Shown: positions 33,172 to 45,580, numbered from the stretch's first letter. The stretch is 64,000 nt of DNA from Microbotryum silenes-acaulis (GCA_003665825.1 QPFY01000008.1:62001-126000); one strand, 5' to 3'. Numbers and translations are program-made. The notes: generated by a model from the sequence alone, not told the origin.

Positions 33172-35058
33172 TCAACCTGCTCCATTTTCTCCCCCTTCAA
33201 CCCCCATCAAACTCCTTCCCAAACTTCCTCCAGGCGAGAGCTCGAGCTTCCTCTCGGATTCACGACCGATACTGGCCTCGGGATCATCGAAGCGCACAGA
33301 GAGCGTCATCGCCGGCAGACGGGTGCCAGGGGTCATAGGTGAGGATCTGCCGGAGGCGCAGAGCGTCGTTGTTTGGGCTAGCGCTTCGCGGGAATTCACT
33401 AATAATATATGGTTGGCAAACCAGACCGATCAGCGTTTCGTATAGGTACAACGAATGAGTCAGTCAGACGCTCCGTAGCCCTCACGAGCATACAGACTGC
33501 AGAGCGTGTAGGCGCTTCCGAGAATTTGGCCAAAGAAGATCCAGACCTGCGCGCAAGATGCAATGAAGCGGTCGATTACAATCAGGTTCACCCCATCTGC
33601 TTTTTTTGGATTTTTGGAACATAAATTCCGTGTTCGATTCACCAATTTGCGAGTCTCGAGGAGCTGGAGCACGGCGAGAGCGACAGAAATGCATGCGGGG
33701 GGAAGGCAAGTCGCGATCGCGAGAGACGCGAGCCGCACCAGGATATAGTTGAGCCTGAGGTGCCAGTCAGAAACACAGCAGAAGGTGAGTGCTGTTGTCC
33801 GGGTTAAATTTTAGTCTTGAGTGTACTGAAGAAGACTTTACCGATAGCTGATTGATTGCTTCCGCGTTCGTAGCAAGTAGTAAGCGAGGGTGAAGGAGAG
33901 GCACACGTCCGCGGCCTGTTCCACCCGCGCATGACCCGTTGAGGAATTAGTTACGACAGTGGCAACTCCGCTCGATGTTATAACGAGTAAATCAGAGTAC
34001 TTACGGCATTGGTGAAAGCCCACGGCGGCAACAACCGGTTCACTGAACTTCCGGGGTCCACTCCGAGACCTCGAGCCATGACTGCTCCGATCGTTCAGGA
34101 GTGATGCCGAGGTGCGCGAAGGAACGGGTAAGCCGGCTGTGACATCATTTTGAGTCGAGTTGAGTTGGTTAAACTCACTACGACGAATAGCATAGATGAT
34201 ATTAAGGGAAAGCTGCAACATGGTCATGATTGCCCCGATCGCAGTGGGGATAGGTTTTCGGCCAGATACCTGCGGAGGCACAGAAAGGCATGACCATTGG
34301 TGGATCATTGGTGGAGTGCAAGGGACAATAAGTGGCGAGAAGGGGACTCACCACCCAGACTCGGAAACACAAGTAGATTTGCGATGACAAAACAGGAATT
34401 TGGCCGACGATAGGGGTCGCGAGGACGAACCAAGGCACCGGCCCAGCGAGGTGGTTGAACTGCCCGAAAATGATCTGAGGGGAGGAGGCGCGAAGTGAGC
34501 ACAATCGACCGCCTAGAAGCGAAGAAGGTGGCGGTATGCACATCACCGTATACCGCCTTGATGTTCAGGGCCATTGTGAGGAGCTCTCCACCTGTCATTA
34601 TGGCCACGAGGAGTCTAACAAACGAGCCTCAGTCAGTGACGGAAATCGGGTCGCGTCAGGGTGACCCGTTGGGTGTCTGAATTTAGCTTCGCGCGCGCAG
34701 GGGCCTGAATCGCAACCCCGACGCGGAACTGAGGATCGCAGACTGCGGCTCACTTGAGGTGTATTGGATCTCCGGAACATCTCAATCGATAAACAACGAC
34801 TTGTGCGACGATGATGCCGGAGAACCATAGCTCGCAAAAAATCCCTAGGATCAGCGGCCCTGCGAAAAAGCGAGTCGAGTCGTCAGTCGGAGGTCTGCGC
34901 GCGAAGCGTGCTCTAACACTCGGCGTGAGTGGCCCCGCATCTACCAACTACCGGATGATCGTGTCGCCTATCAGATTGCGCTTGGACAACTTACCGGACA
35001 TGACCTGAAAAGCCAGCTGTCTGAGATCAGTCGTGGGCGGCGACATGGCAGTCGACAT
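33172..35058 (-). CDS. Seven-helix membrane protein, DUF6534-like (copy B)
   Basis: Ten exons: 35058-34995, 34859-34754, 34614-34542, 34474-34352, 34269-34179, 34042-34005, 33915-33842, 33754-33643, 33546-33486 and 33398-33172. They total 969 nt, 322 residues. Exons 2 to 9 have the same lengths as in copy A. Helices include LILGIFCELWFSGIIVAQVV, LLVAIMTGGELLTMALNIKA, VPWFVLATPIVGQIPVLSSQ, ADVCLSFTLAYYLL, LASLAIATCLPPACISVALA and WIFFGQILGSAYTLCSLYA. The acceptor used by copy A for the last exon is deleted. A TAG 35 bp further on restores the frame and gives LNSREALAQ directly after the last helix, so the gene can still make a full seven-helix protein with a shorter tail. It arose by tandem duplication with copy A. 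Confidence 0.82.
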
Positions 35059-35667
35059 GTTTTCCCTGCTGTCGCGGACGCAAGGTGGTCGTTTCAGAAT
35101 TAGTGAGACAGGTTGGGAAGGAGTCGAAGCCCCGCGGCGGCGCTGGCGCTAGTCGCGTCGGGGTTTTCTCGTCCTTCGGGGTCAACAACCTCCTTTCGTG
35201 TCTCAATCTATTTGGTGCCTTGAATGGCCGATTTCGATTGAGAACGGTCTCGGGAAGAGTCGAGAGCATCAAAGACGGCCCCGGCGGCTCACCGCCCTTT
35301 TTCACCGCGAAGGGAATAACGCTTTCGACGCCTGTCAACCTCGCCGCCGCCCCCCGCCAGCAGCGTCGTGAGATGGAGGAGCGGAGACGCGTGGGGTAAG
35401 ATGATTAGTCGGTGCACCGTCACTCCCTCGCGATCGCACATCGGACGACTCGCCGAAATGTCCCGAACGCCGGGATTGCCGATTGCCGCGATGGGACACG
35501 CTTCCTCAAGCGGCGATTCGGTCCTCGGTCGCTCGTCTCCGAGATGCCTGGTCGATCCGAGCGATTTCCCAAGTCGCACATGATTATCTTCAATGTTACG
35601 TATCTCTCCAATGATATCACGTCTTTCACAACAACCTGAATTTATCTATGGCAACGACAACTTCTCA
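35059..35667. other. Intergenic region
   Basis: Promoter side of 7TM copy B (similar to the copy A upstream region for about 90 bp) and 3' flank of the SNF2 gene. No gene recognised. A plus-strand open frame at 35085-35399 has no domain. Confidence 0.55.
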
Positions 35668-38600
35668 TTAACTAAAAGCAAACTGGACCGACTTTCTCGC
35701 CCGCTTTGGCCCGTGCGGCTCGTCGGTGAACGTTGGATACGAAATCAGCGAGCGCTTCTTTCGTGTTGCCAACTTCTCGGCCCCACCCTTTCCTCGTTCC
35801 TCGTGCTCGATTGTCGGACGGACGAGGGGGCCAGTCTCTACCTCGGCGAGTATCTGCACTTTGTTTTCAGTGTCGTCGTCGTCAAGACCAAAGAGGAACG
35901 TGCGGTCGTCATCGACTTGCCGCCCTTTGCCTTTCTCGTCCACCTTCGCATCCACAAAGGGTGGCTCGAGATACTCGGCGCTCTGAAGTACGCCTCTGAG
36001 CTTCTCATCCCTTTGAGGCAATTTCGTCTCACCAATTTCGTTCGCCGATAATTGACTGCGCCTTTGAAGTAGCGAATCCTCATACGATCCGCGCACGACG
36101 AGAATTGATAGATCGACTGGTCGTGTTTGCCCAAGTCGATGCGCTCGCTTGATCGCTTGAATCTCAAGATCTATATGCGAAACAAGAGCTATATCCATCA
36201 GCTTCCTACGTCACGGTCGCCTGCCACAAAACACTGTGCTAAAGCTCCGGCAGATATCACTCACCTGGCTGCCACAGAGGCTCGAGCATCACCACCCGGG
36301 ATGCTGCCGTCAAATTGAGGCCCCGACCACCGAGTCGAGCATCCACCAAGATGGCCCGGCAATCTTTGGCGCTGGATTCGTTGAACTGCTGCGCCATCGT
36401 ACCACGATTCGCGCCTCTCGCGTGCCCAGCAAAGACCATGTGTTTAATCCCGACCAAGTCGAACGCTTCGGACAGGATCGCGAAAACCAAGTCGGGAAGC
36501 GTACACGAGAAGATTATAAACTTTTCTTGAGCATACCGCCGGCATTCGGATATCACGTAATTGAGCTTGGCCGAAGTGGTCCGGCCCATGCTCACGTCAC
36601 GGAACGAAGAGTCGGCCGGGAAAGGTCGAGGTCGCAGAGGTCTCGGTGCGACCTTTCGGGCCTTGTTCAATCGCTTCCTCTCGTCCTTAGCTCGGATATC
36701 TTCGATGGACCCCGATACGGCACTGGATCCCCGCAAACGTTTCGCTTCGAAAGTCAAAAGTTCCTCGCGCAGTTCCTCGTCGTCATCCCACGCCCCGATG
36801 TCGGGCATTCGCACCTCCTGCAAGTCTCCGCGCAGCGTGATCAACGAGCCAAGAGACATCAGATGGTCTCCCCTTTCGTCGTCGCCAGAGAGATGGAGTC
36901 CTTGGAACATGTCGGCGATACTCCGATCGACATCCCGAACGACCGTAGCGACGGACATAGCATCGACGACGTGACACCATCGTGGATCGTCGACAGCCTC
37001 CTGCATCACTTCGATTGAGCGCTTGAGCCTCTGTCGGTCTTCATCAGAGAACTTCTTGGCCTTTTCGGTGGTGAAACCCTCGTCGAGGGCGGATTTGATA
37101 GTGAACCTAATTTGTGAAACGAGTCCCCTGGATGCGAAGAAGAATGACGATGCGGACAAGTTGGAGACGAGGTCGTTCAGAGCGCCTTTCTGGGACTCGT
37201 GGAAAAAGTAATCTTTCTGAAGAATGACTCGAGAGCGCTGTCAGGTATAGTGCACAGATTTTGAGGAGATGCGGACCGAGGTCAGGGACTCACATCCGTG
37301 CGCTGACTGAGGATCGAATTGTTTGCAAACAATGCCAGCAAAGCATTGTAGGTCTTCCTCTCGAGCTCCTCCATGTCGAGATAGACGACCCGAGTTGTCA
37401 GAGGTGGTAGCTGTACCACCTGCCTTACGACCTCGAGCGGGTTCCGGATAATGGTCTCATCAAAGACCCTCGACAACCGCGTCGCTCCGCGCGAATGCTC
37501 AAGGATGGGGACAGTCATGACCTTCCTCCAATCCTCGACTCTGCTAAATGATGGGTGGCGCAAGAACCGAGAAAATAGCTGACCAAGTCGGCGGTAATCG
37601 AGCTCGCTTCCCCCCGAATGCACGTCAAGGGCAGCAAAAGCGCCGCTCGATTTTGAGGCTGCCGGGGGAAGGGTGTCGGCCTCGGCGCGCAAGTTGACCG
37701 ACGGCGTCCCCGAGACAGCCCAGCGAGCTTCGCATCTCAACTAGAATCGAGGAGACCGAAGAGACATGTCAACGCTCAGACTCTGCAGTATTCTCAATCG
37801 GATGGGATTGACTCACCTCTTCCGCCAAATCACGCATCTTGTTCGCTCCGCTGAGCGCATGGCCCTCGTCGACGATCAACCTCTTCCAGTGAATTCTCCT
37901 CAGGACATTGTCGCCGGCGTCTGCCGCTTCCGAGAACCTTGCGATGCTCATCAAGACGACATCGTACGCCATCACTTCATTGACGGTGATCATCCTGTCT
38001 TTTGGAGTTTTGATCGTCTTGACCTTAAGAGCCCCCGGGACCAGGTGCTTCGCCAGCTCGGTTTCCCACTGCTTGACCAAGATGGCAGGGACGACGACGA
38101 GCGTGGTTCGCGTCATCATCATTTCCTGCGCCTGTATCCGCATTTTGCCGGCATCCGGCCCGAACGTCTCTTTGGCGCATCGTCGCGCGCCGAAGCCAAT
38201 CTGCCGACCTTGGCGAGATTGTAGCTGGGCGGGCGAAGGGTGCACGTAGTAGAACGGGGGGAAATTTGCGATCTCGGCGGCAATTCTCAGTGATTCGAAC
38301 CTGTCGTCGTCGACGGGATAGGGGACCGCTCGGGGCATCGTGCTGAGGTAGTCGATCATGAGCATTCGCAGCGTCGGTACAGGGGGCAGGACATCTTCGC
38401 GAGCATCGCGGATTGCTTGTACGCGAAGCGCTTCTTCGTACTCGAGCACGTCAGCAGCATCCATCTCGCTTAAAGCGAGTAAGGGTTCAGGGACCCGCGG
38501 GCGAAGTCGGCGGGCTTCTTTCCTATACAACGCAACACCGTCATCAGCCCCCATGGAAACAAGGCGCAGAACGCAGGAACATGACTCACAACTCTGTCTC

Positions 38601-40396
38601 GAAGGGGAACCCCATCGACAACTGGCTCACGACAACGGGCGCAGGCGATCCCTCCTCGCCGTCCGACCAGGTCCCGACGTTCTCGTCCAAGATCGGCAGT
38701 TCGCCTTTGGTGGCCAAGATCAGGCCCAAGCAGATGCACGTCTTGCCCGACCCCATGTCTTCGGCCAAAATGCCGGACTTTGGTTCGCGCACAAACACGG
38801 GGTGCTTCGATATCCTCCCTTCCACCGAGACGTAAAACTTCGCGCCCAAATCCTCGGCGCCTTTGTTTCCCATTTCAGTCTTTACTGTGTAGGCCGGATC
38901 GATTGACCACTGAGGGGCTAGCTCACGGGTGAGCATCTTCGCCAACGAAGCACGCTGGTAGGGAAACATCTCGGTCTTCATCGCAAGCGGATTTTCGAGC
39001 ATTGTGTCGCGGATCCGATCGCGCGTGTGTTGATCGACATCTTGTAGCATCTCGACAAAGCTCGGATCAGACGGCGGTGCTCGGACGGCTCGATAGAGCT
39101 CCAAAATTGAGCGTTGATCCTAGTGGTAGGAAAGGGGACGTGATCAACTACCATTGAGTAAGTGCGCGGGCTCGAATGCGCCATGTCGCCTATACTCACT
39201 TTCTCATCCAAAAGGCCATCGCCTCCTTCATGTCCGTCAACTGAGCCATCCCATTCGCGTTGTCCCACTTTGATCTTCTGCAAGAACTCCAAGATGACTG
39301 ACGACGGCGGACGAACTCTTCGCCCTTTGGTGTAGGTTTCGTTGAAGCGCTCCTCCAGATCGTCTGGAACGAGGTATATCCGGAATATCAGGGCCCGTTT
39401 GTCGCCTTCGACATCGCTTACGCCGTCAGTGAGGTCGAGGGGCCGACAAGTCGCTCGCAAGAAGAGTGCCGATGTTAAAAGGCGGAGTTCTTCAAGGAGC
39501 GGATCCCCAGTGCGATGCTGCAACGCAGATGGGCTTGTTGAAGTAGCACTCTCGATCGATTTCTTGGAAGACCGTCGAGTCCAAAGTGGTTTGGCCTTGC
39601 GCTTCGCTTTCGCTCGAATCGGCTTTGGGGACGCGGGAGGCAGCAATCCATCATACGGCAGCTTCGAGGTGAATGCGATCGTCGATGTCGATGGTGCGGC
39701 ATCAGGGTCGTCGTGATCAATCATCGTCGTCGGACCTAGGTCATCCGAGCCGATCTTGACGACCGATTCGGCCGCGAACCGAAACCATCCATCCTCGTCC
39801 ACGACGATCGCTGACCGGTTGCAGTCTCTGAGTTCGTATCCTCTCAACACGATGGTACCAGCCTTGATGAGCTTTGCAAGTGGGATGAGTTGGGTCCCAG
39901 TCTTCTTCCGACTCGCGGACTCGGATCCAATCTCTGACTTGGCCCGCTCCCGGACTCGACAGTCATCATCGGCTATGGTTTGTCCCCAGTCGCGGATCGT
40001 CCTCCATCCAGGTTCCTTTGGGGCGCGGAGCAGCTCGTTGCGAGTTCCATAGCTCGTAGGTGGCGGTGTCGTCTTCAATGGCCGTTCGATCGATGTCGAT
40101 GACGATGACGAAGGTAGTGGCGGGGCATCGCAAATACTCGAAGCCGAATCGACGACTGTCGCGGCTCTCATCAGCCAGTCGAGGGAGGGTGGTGAAGCTG
40201 GTGTTGTATGACTGGGTGTCGGCAGCGTATCGATGCAATGTGACGCAACGCTGTCAAGTCGTACCACGTGCTTGACGTCGAGGATCTCGGATAGCGTCGG
40301 GTTGGATGACGACGCCGAGCTGCATGCATGCAGAGCTGATAGAGGTGTCGGCGGCCCTTTCATGGCCGAGCCCTCGTGAGGTGTGACGGGTACCAT
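35668..40396 (-). CDS. SNF2-family DNA-dependent ATPase
   Basis: Six exons: 40396-39200, 39119-38590, 38522-37817, 37740-37294, 37216-36265 and 36170-35668. They total 4335 nt, 1444 residues, with all junctions in frame and introns of 67-94 bp. The start is the ATG giving MVPVTPHEG. An N-terminal region of about 400 residues precedes the ATPase. SNF2 motifs in order: PYQRASLAKM, ILAEDMGSGKTC (Walker A), TLVVVPAILVKQWETEL, RLIVDEGHAL (DEGH box), RWAVSGTPS, KFIIFSCTLPDLVF, LVDARLGGRGLNLTAASRVV and IKRAHRLGQTRPVD. No RING finger was seen between the two helicase lobes. Such enzymes remodel nucleosomes or act at stalled forks. The ortholog group (Rad5-like or other) is unclear from sequence alone. 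Confidence 0.9.
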
Positions 40397-41429
40397 GATG
40401 AGGAGAACCAAGTGTGATCTAGTACGACCGAACGATCAGGCTGAGCCTGTACAACCGATCTAGGCGCCGGCGGTGCGAGCGTGCGACCGAGCTCGCCCCC
40501 CCACTCGAGAGGCTCAGCAGTGCTGTACAGCAATATTTTCGGTTCGATCAGTTGCACCTAGCTCGATTTGATCAAGTTGGGTGTTTTTGACATCGACGAT
40601 AGGCGCATCAGGACGCGCGCAAGTGGGGGTAAGTGTGGCGTAGTACCAACGCAACCGCGCGCGGGCCACGGTCAAAAATCAAGTGCAGAACTTAGGCCTG
40701 ACCACTGCAGCCTCTGAATTGGCATGAACATCGAAAGACCGAAACCAGTTGCCAAATCGTGGGTCAGCCGTTTACTGCTGAGTCTCTTTGGATAAGATGA
40801 CGCCCAATTGAAAATTGTGCTGACATGAGTTGCAACCTGAGGACAGTGGCTCGGCGCGACCAACTCGCCGAGTCACAATTCTCACCAAGAGCTCCCGAGC
40901 TGCTCGTTGATCGGCGGTGCGGGACTCGCGACTGACAAATGAGTGGCTCCTGACGAGTTTTGACATGACTCACAGTGAGTAAACTTCACATTTGTTCCTC
41001 TAGCACCGACTGAGCCAAGGCACCTCGAACGGTGCATGAGCGCTCGCCGGTGGGAATCGGAGTGAAAGAGCTTGTGCAAGGCACGCGCGAGACTTGCCCG
41101 ATACGACGAAAGCTTACACTTTTTAAGCTTGGGGAGCACCGGTGCCGAGCCGACAAAAGCTCCGGCTCCGGATGCGCGTGGCGCCAGGCGCCAGGCTGGG
41201 AGCGCTCCGATGATCCCAGTCGAAAACCGGATGTGTGAGACTACACAAAAATTATCATTTCATTTTGCCCACGCTAGAACCTAGTCCGGAACGCGAGTCG
41301 CGAGCCTCAGGTTCTCAGCGCGGGCTTGAGACCAAATCTTCGGTCGAGACAGTTGCAGTGCTCGCTTTTCTGTACTAGTGGCCCCCCATACAGACACGTT
41401 GCTTGCCTCTGCTAGAGTCTCCAGTGGCC
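40397..41429. other. Divergent promoter region
   Basis: Between the SNF2 gene (minus) and the PC-esterase-like locus (plus). No gene or strong repeat was seen. Confidence 0.55.
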
Positions 41430-43850
41430 ATGTCGAAACATATAAACTACCACACGATTGAAATCACCCCGGCCTCACCTATCGTTCCCTTTGCTTCGGC
41501 GTCCAGCTCGACAGCAACCTCCGAGTCGACGGTCGTCAACTCGGGCAAGCCCAAGGGTGGCGCCGGAGCCGTCAGGCGGCGCTCGTCGCCAAGGGTTTTC
41601 ATAGGATCAGATCACCGGAGGATCGGATCGGATCCGATCTTTTTTTCCCCCCACCTCGCGTTGATCTATCTTTTCTTGATCCTATCCAGAAAGATCAATT
41701 TGATCTGAGACATTGAACTGCCTTATATGGCAACAGATGACCACATCTCACTAATTGTCGCTATCGGTGTTGAGCGCATCACTGTCACTACTACCACCAC
41801 TACTGTTGTGCCCATCATAATCATCCTCCTCATCCTTGTCGGTATCATCATCATCATCATCCGAAATGATCACCTCACTGGTTCGCCTTTTTTTATGAGC
41901 TCCGGTTGCGCGCGTTGCCCTCGCCGGTTTAGGTGGGTTTCGCATGACATCTACAAAATGCGAACATAATTTTATAGTCAGTTGAGACTTGTGTAACAAA
42001 GGTCATGTCGGATAGTGGTACAGGTATCAATTAAAGGGCTATCTACCAAGTAACGACGCTACATCCCCCCACCCCCCTTTTTTTTTTTTTTTTTTTTTTT
42101 TCCGAGGCTTGATCTATCTTATGTTGATCCTGCCCAGCTAGGATCAAGATCGATCTGATCCTGATAGATCCTATCCTATGAGAATCCTTGCTCGTCGCTG
42201 TCAAGCCTTCAAGACGCGACAGCAAGGACTTTCGAGCGTCGTTCGTATTCACACAATCCAGAGTATCACCGTCAGCACCAACATCCAACACATCATCTCG
42301 TACAAACCCACGTCGAGTCGTGCGCCACCTCGCTCTGCTGCTGCTCGTCTTGCTCGCCGTCATCCTCGCCAGCGCGGCGCTAGGCTCACCGAAGTCGTTG
42401 CCACGCTCCGAAACTGCGCCGGATGCGCAATCAAGGTTCCGAGTCGGGACCCTCGGCGGTGCTTCCACGTCGTTCAACTCAGGCCCGTTCGATGCCCATT
42501 TCCGCAATGCTTGGAATGCGCTACAGTACCAAATCGACCGTACCTCATTCCTCCCCTCGCAACGATTCGCTCGCTTGACCCACGGCCGATGGGTCCCGCC
42601 TCGGTCACAGCCGTACGAGCAGAAAGAGTGCGAAGATGAATGGGGGATCACAGCGCATTCGGACGAAATCAACGGAGGCGATCGAAGCGCGTTGACCGTC
42701 GCCGCCTTTCGGTGGCAGCCATTACAAGAGGATGGGATGAGGGAGTGGAGTGGGTATAATTTCGTAAAGCGTCTCTTAAACTCTCAGACCGGGTTGCTCG
42801 TAGTGGGAGGTATGTGTTATGTTACCCAGGAATATCCGCCGGGCGAAAAAGCTCTTCACCTCATGACGTTGACACATGCGCTCAAACACTCGTGCTTTCT
42901 TTCATCCAGATTCTCTCACTCAGCAATACGTGGACACGCTGTAGTAAATGCTCCCGAAAGGCGGTCCTGGGTTGCACACGCTCAAAGAGATCTTCGAATG
43001 GAGCATCGAAAACAATGTCGTTGAGGAAAGCGAGAAAGTCGATCAGCCCCTTAAAACCCAGCAGCGCAAGATCAAGCCAAAGCGACTCGACTTCACTCTG
43101 GTCAAAGACTCGCCATGGCTCGCACCATTGCGTCGTGAGCTTCCACACAGCCCCTCGGGGCGATTTAGCCAGCCCTTCCTTCGTTTCATCCGGGACGATA
43201 CCCTGGTCGGCGTCGACCGGATCGCCGAACTCGCCGCGCAGCGCGACCTTCCACCGATGGAGATCGTGCCTCGCTTACCTCCGAGCGAGCCGTGGCGCGA
43301 AGAACTTCCTTCCACCCAGTCATCGGCCCGAAAATGGAAGAAGGGGCAGAATTCGATCATTATGCTCAATACAGGTGCTCACATAAATCAAGGCGAAATG
43401 AACATCACAAGTGATGGTCTGGATGCCATCACGGCGCTTCTCGCACGTGACTTGCTCTCAGACCTCGTTCAACGACCCAACCTCGACATCGTCTACCGAG
43501 GAACTGCGCCTGGCCACGTAGGCTGTGTGGGTGCCCATACCCCAATGTATCCCTCCACTCCGTTCGAAAGTCATCCCACTTTCAAAGCCTGGGACTGGGG
43601 TCGCTTCGATATCCGCAATAATCTGTGGGCGAACGAGATGGATCGGCTCGCGCCTCGGGATCGAACTGCGGACGGGTCTGGCTCAGTCGCCTACATGAAC
43701 ATCACGGACATGGCTCGACAACGGCCCGATGCGCATGTGATTATGAGTCCAGGCTCTCCAGATTGCTTGCACTGGCAAATTTCTGGCGTGCCAAACGCTT
43801 GGGTCCAGATGCTGTGGGACATGGTCGGCGTTATGGATCTTACGAGATGA
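41430..43850 (+). pseudogene. PC-esterase/PMR5-like SGNH protein, broken
   Basis: The N-terminus starts at ATG 41430 (MSKHINYHTIEIT) and is cut at about 41589 by a hAT derivative (41590-42190). After it comes a membrane anchor (HLALLLLVLLAVILASAAL), then WRWQP-like AAFRWQPLQ. VVGDSLTQQY, the GDS nucleophile block, is formed across an intron at 42810-42909. The C-terminal part has LNTGAHINQ, DWGRFDIRNN and DCLHWQISGVPNAW, the DxxH block of this family. Family members are Golgi acyltransferases or esterases acting on cell-wall or capsule polysaccharide. Besides the insertion, TAG TAA stand in frame at 42942-42947 directly after the GDS block. The frame of the membrane anchor also does not follow simply from the N-terminus, so another intron or indel may exist. 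The remaining frame is open to 43850. Confidence 0.75.
41590..42190. mobile_element. hAT-type deletion derivative 2 (601 bp)
   Basis: Terminal inverted repeats CAAGGGTTTTCATAGGATC and CAAGGATTCTCATAGGATA (17 of the first 18 or so match), with a perfect 8-bp target duplication CTCGTCGC (41582-41589 and 42191-42198). The ends are rich in GATC units. A minus-strand frame at 41999-41751 encodes KKRRTSEVIISDDDDDDTDK and a further acidic tail, like the tail fragment in derivative 1. A run of about 30 T lies at 42070-42100. It is inserted in the first coding part of the PC-esterase-like gene. Confidence 0.9.
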
Positions 43851-44145
43851 AATCATCGCGAGACTAGAAGGTGGATCGTGAACCGTCGTACGTTCAGCCG
43901 ATTTGCAGCGTTAGCATTACAACCAGACTAATTCATCAAACCTGTCTCAATTCATGGTAGTTACCCCTATTTAGGTATTAATGTGCTGAGTGTAATCACA
44001 GGGTACTGACAACAATTTACTTCGAAAATGGCTCGCTGCCGAAAAGACTGGGATTCGAATTGGTTCCTTCTTCGTCGCCTTGCGCGGACGCTTCGATGGT
44101 GACTTCGCCCAACGTAATAGACCGCTGACTAGCCGCCTTATACGG
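43851..44145. other. Short convergent intergenic region
   Basis: 3' flanks of the PC-esterase locus (plus) and 7TM copy C (minus). No feature seen. Confidence 0.5.
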
Positions 44146-45580
44146 CTAAATATATCGAGTAGGCTCTCGACGAGGTTCTCCGGAAGGGCGCGTATTTGAC
44201 GACGGCACAACCTTTCCCGAACGACGAGCGTGTGCCTCCTCGAGGATCTGTCGACGAGAGTTGACTGTGACAAGGAGGACGACGAAAGCATGTGAGCAGA
44301 CGAAATCTCACTCAGGCAAGCATGATTGACTCACGAGAATAAAGAATGCAGACCATATAAATACCTCCTATGATCACCGTGAAGAAGACCCAGGCCTACG
44401 TATGCCGACGACAAGCCGTGCAAAATTAGTAATCGGGGAGAGCGCGGAAGTCCTGGACACCTTTCGTTCCCGAAACCGAGCCAACGTACCGTGCCAGTTG
44501 AAGCTGTGAGATCCAAGATTGCCATGAAAAGAGATATGAGTGCTGGCGGTAGGCAGCTTATGACTACAAGAGATGCCAGACGGAACAGCATGTGATCGAG
44601 GCTGATATTACGCCAGCTCATGCCGTGGTCAGCCCCTGTCGAGTGCGGTCGGACACGTGTTGCAGCGCTGACGCCTCACCGGTTGCATACGGGGTGCTGC
44701 CTTGTGTATAAAACGTAGTACTCGAACGTGAGGGAGAGATAGACATCTGTAACCTACATCGATGGCCTTTGTTAAATCATCAGCACGAGATTCACGCCCC
44801 AGCTGAGCCCGACAAAGAAGGGAGAAACATACACCGGTACCGAACGCCCAAGGCGGGATCCAGATCGGTACGGAGTAGTCGTCACTACTCTCGTGGATGA
44901 CTACGAAGTCATGCTCCGCCCAGCGAATGCGTCAGTCCCAGGACGTAACGGTCTTCGCAATCAGAGAGTCCACTCACTTCGAGAAACGACGTAAACACGC
45001 AGAAAAATGTTGTCGATGACAACGCCGCGAGCGCCCCTATCGCGACCGGCAATTTCTTCCGTCCTGAGGCCTGCATGTCCTTCAAAGCCGGTCACCATCA
45101 TTTTAGTCCCATTGGTAGGAGGTCGTGATGCATGCACGACCCAGACTCGAAAACAAAGGTAAGCTTGTGCCGTCAGGATGGGAACCTAGCCGAGCGGGAT
45201 CGCGACGAGGATTTCCCATGGGATAGTGGGACGAGTAACGCGAAGGTCAAGGTAGATAAACTGGAATGGAGACTTCCGTCGAGTTAGTGGCGTCTTGAAG
45301 AAAAACGGAAAGGAAACAGTGCGGTCTCACATGGCACCACACGGTCCACACGTCGAGGACACCTTTGACACACATCGAGCAGACTGCGATACCTACTAGT
45401 GCTCTGTGTAATTTTATCCAGGAAGAGTTAAGCAACGAAACCTTACAAAATGGTCTTTAAAATTTTGAGAACCGAAAAGCGCCACCTACCTGAGTGTCAT
45501 AGCGTCTCTGAAACATCTTGTGAAATAGTAAAACGTCTGCGCGAAAACGATGCCGAGCAGGCAGGTTTCGAAAATGCTGC
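44146..45580 (-). pseudogene. Seven-helix DUF6534-like copy C, degraded
   Basis: Exon-by-exon counterpart of the other copies. Helix 1 is IFETCLLGIVFAQTFYYF (about 45570-45490). Helix 2 is ALVGIAVCSMCVKGVLDVW. Helix 3 contains PWEILVAIPLG followed by a TAG codon at 45188-45186 where the other copies have Gln. Helix 4 is IGALAALSSTTFFCVF. IPPWAFGTG and DVYLSLTFEYYVLY follow, then helix 6 LFRLASLVVISCLPPALISL, helix 7 WVFFTVIIGGIYMVCILYS, and the tail LNSRRQILEEAHARR ending at 44146. No convincing first exon was found. The stop in helix 3 and the missing start make it a probable pseudogene. Most splice sites are still intact, so decay looks recent. Confidence 0.75.
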
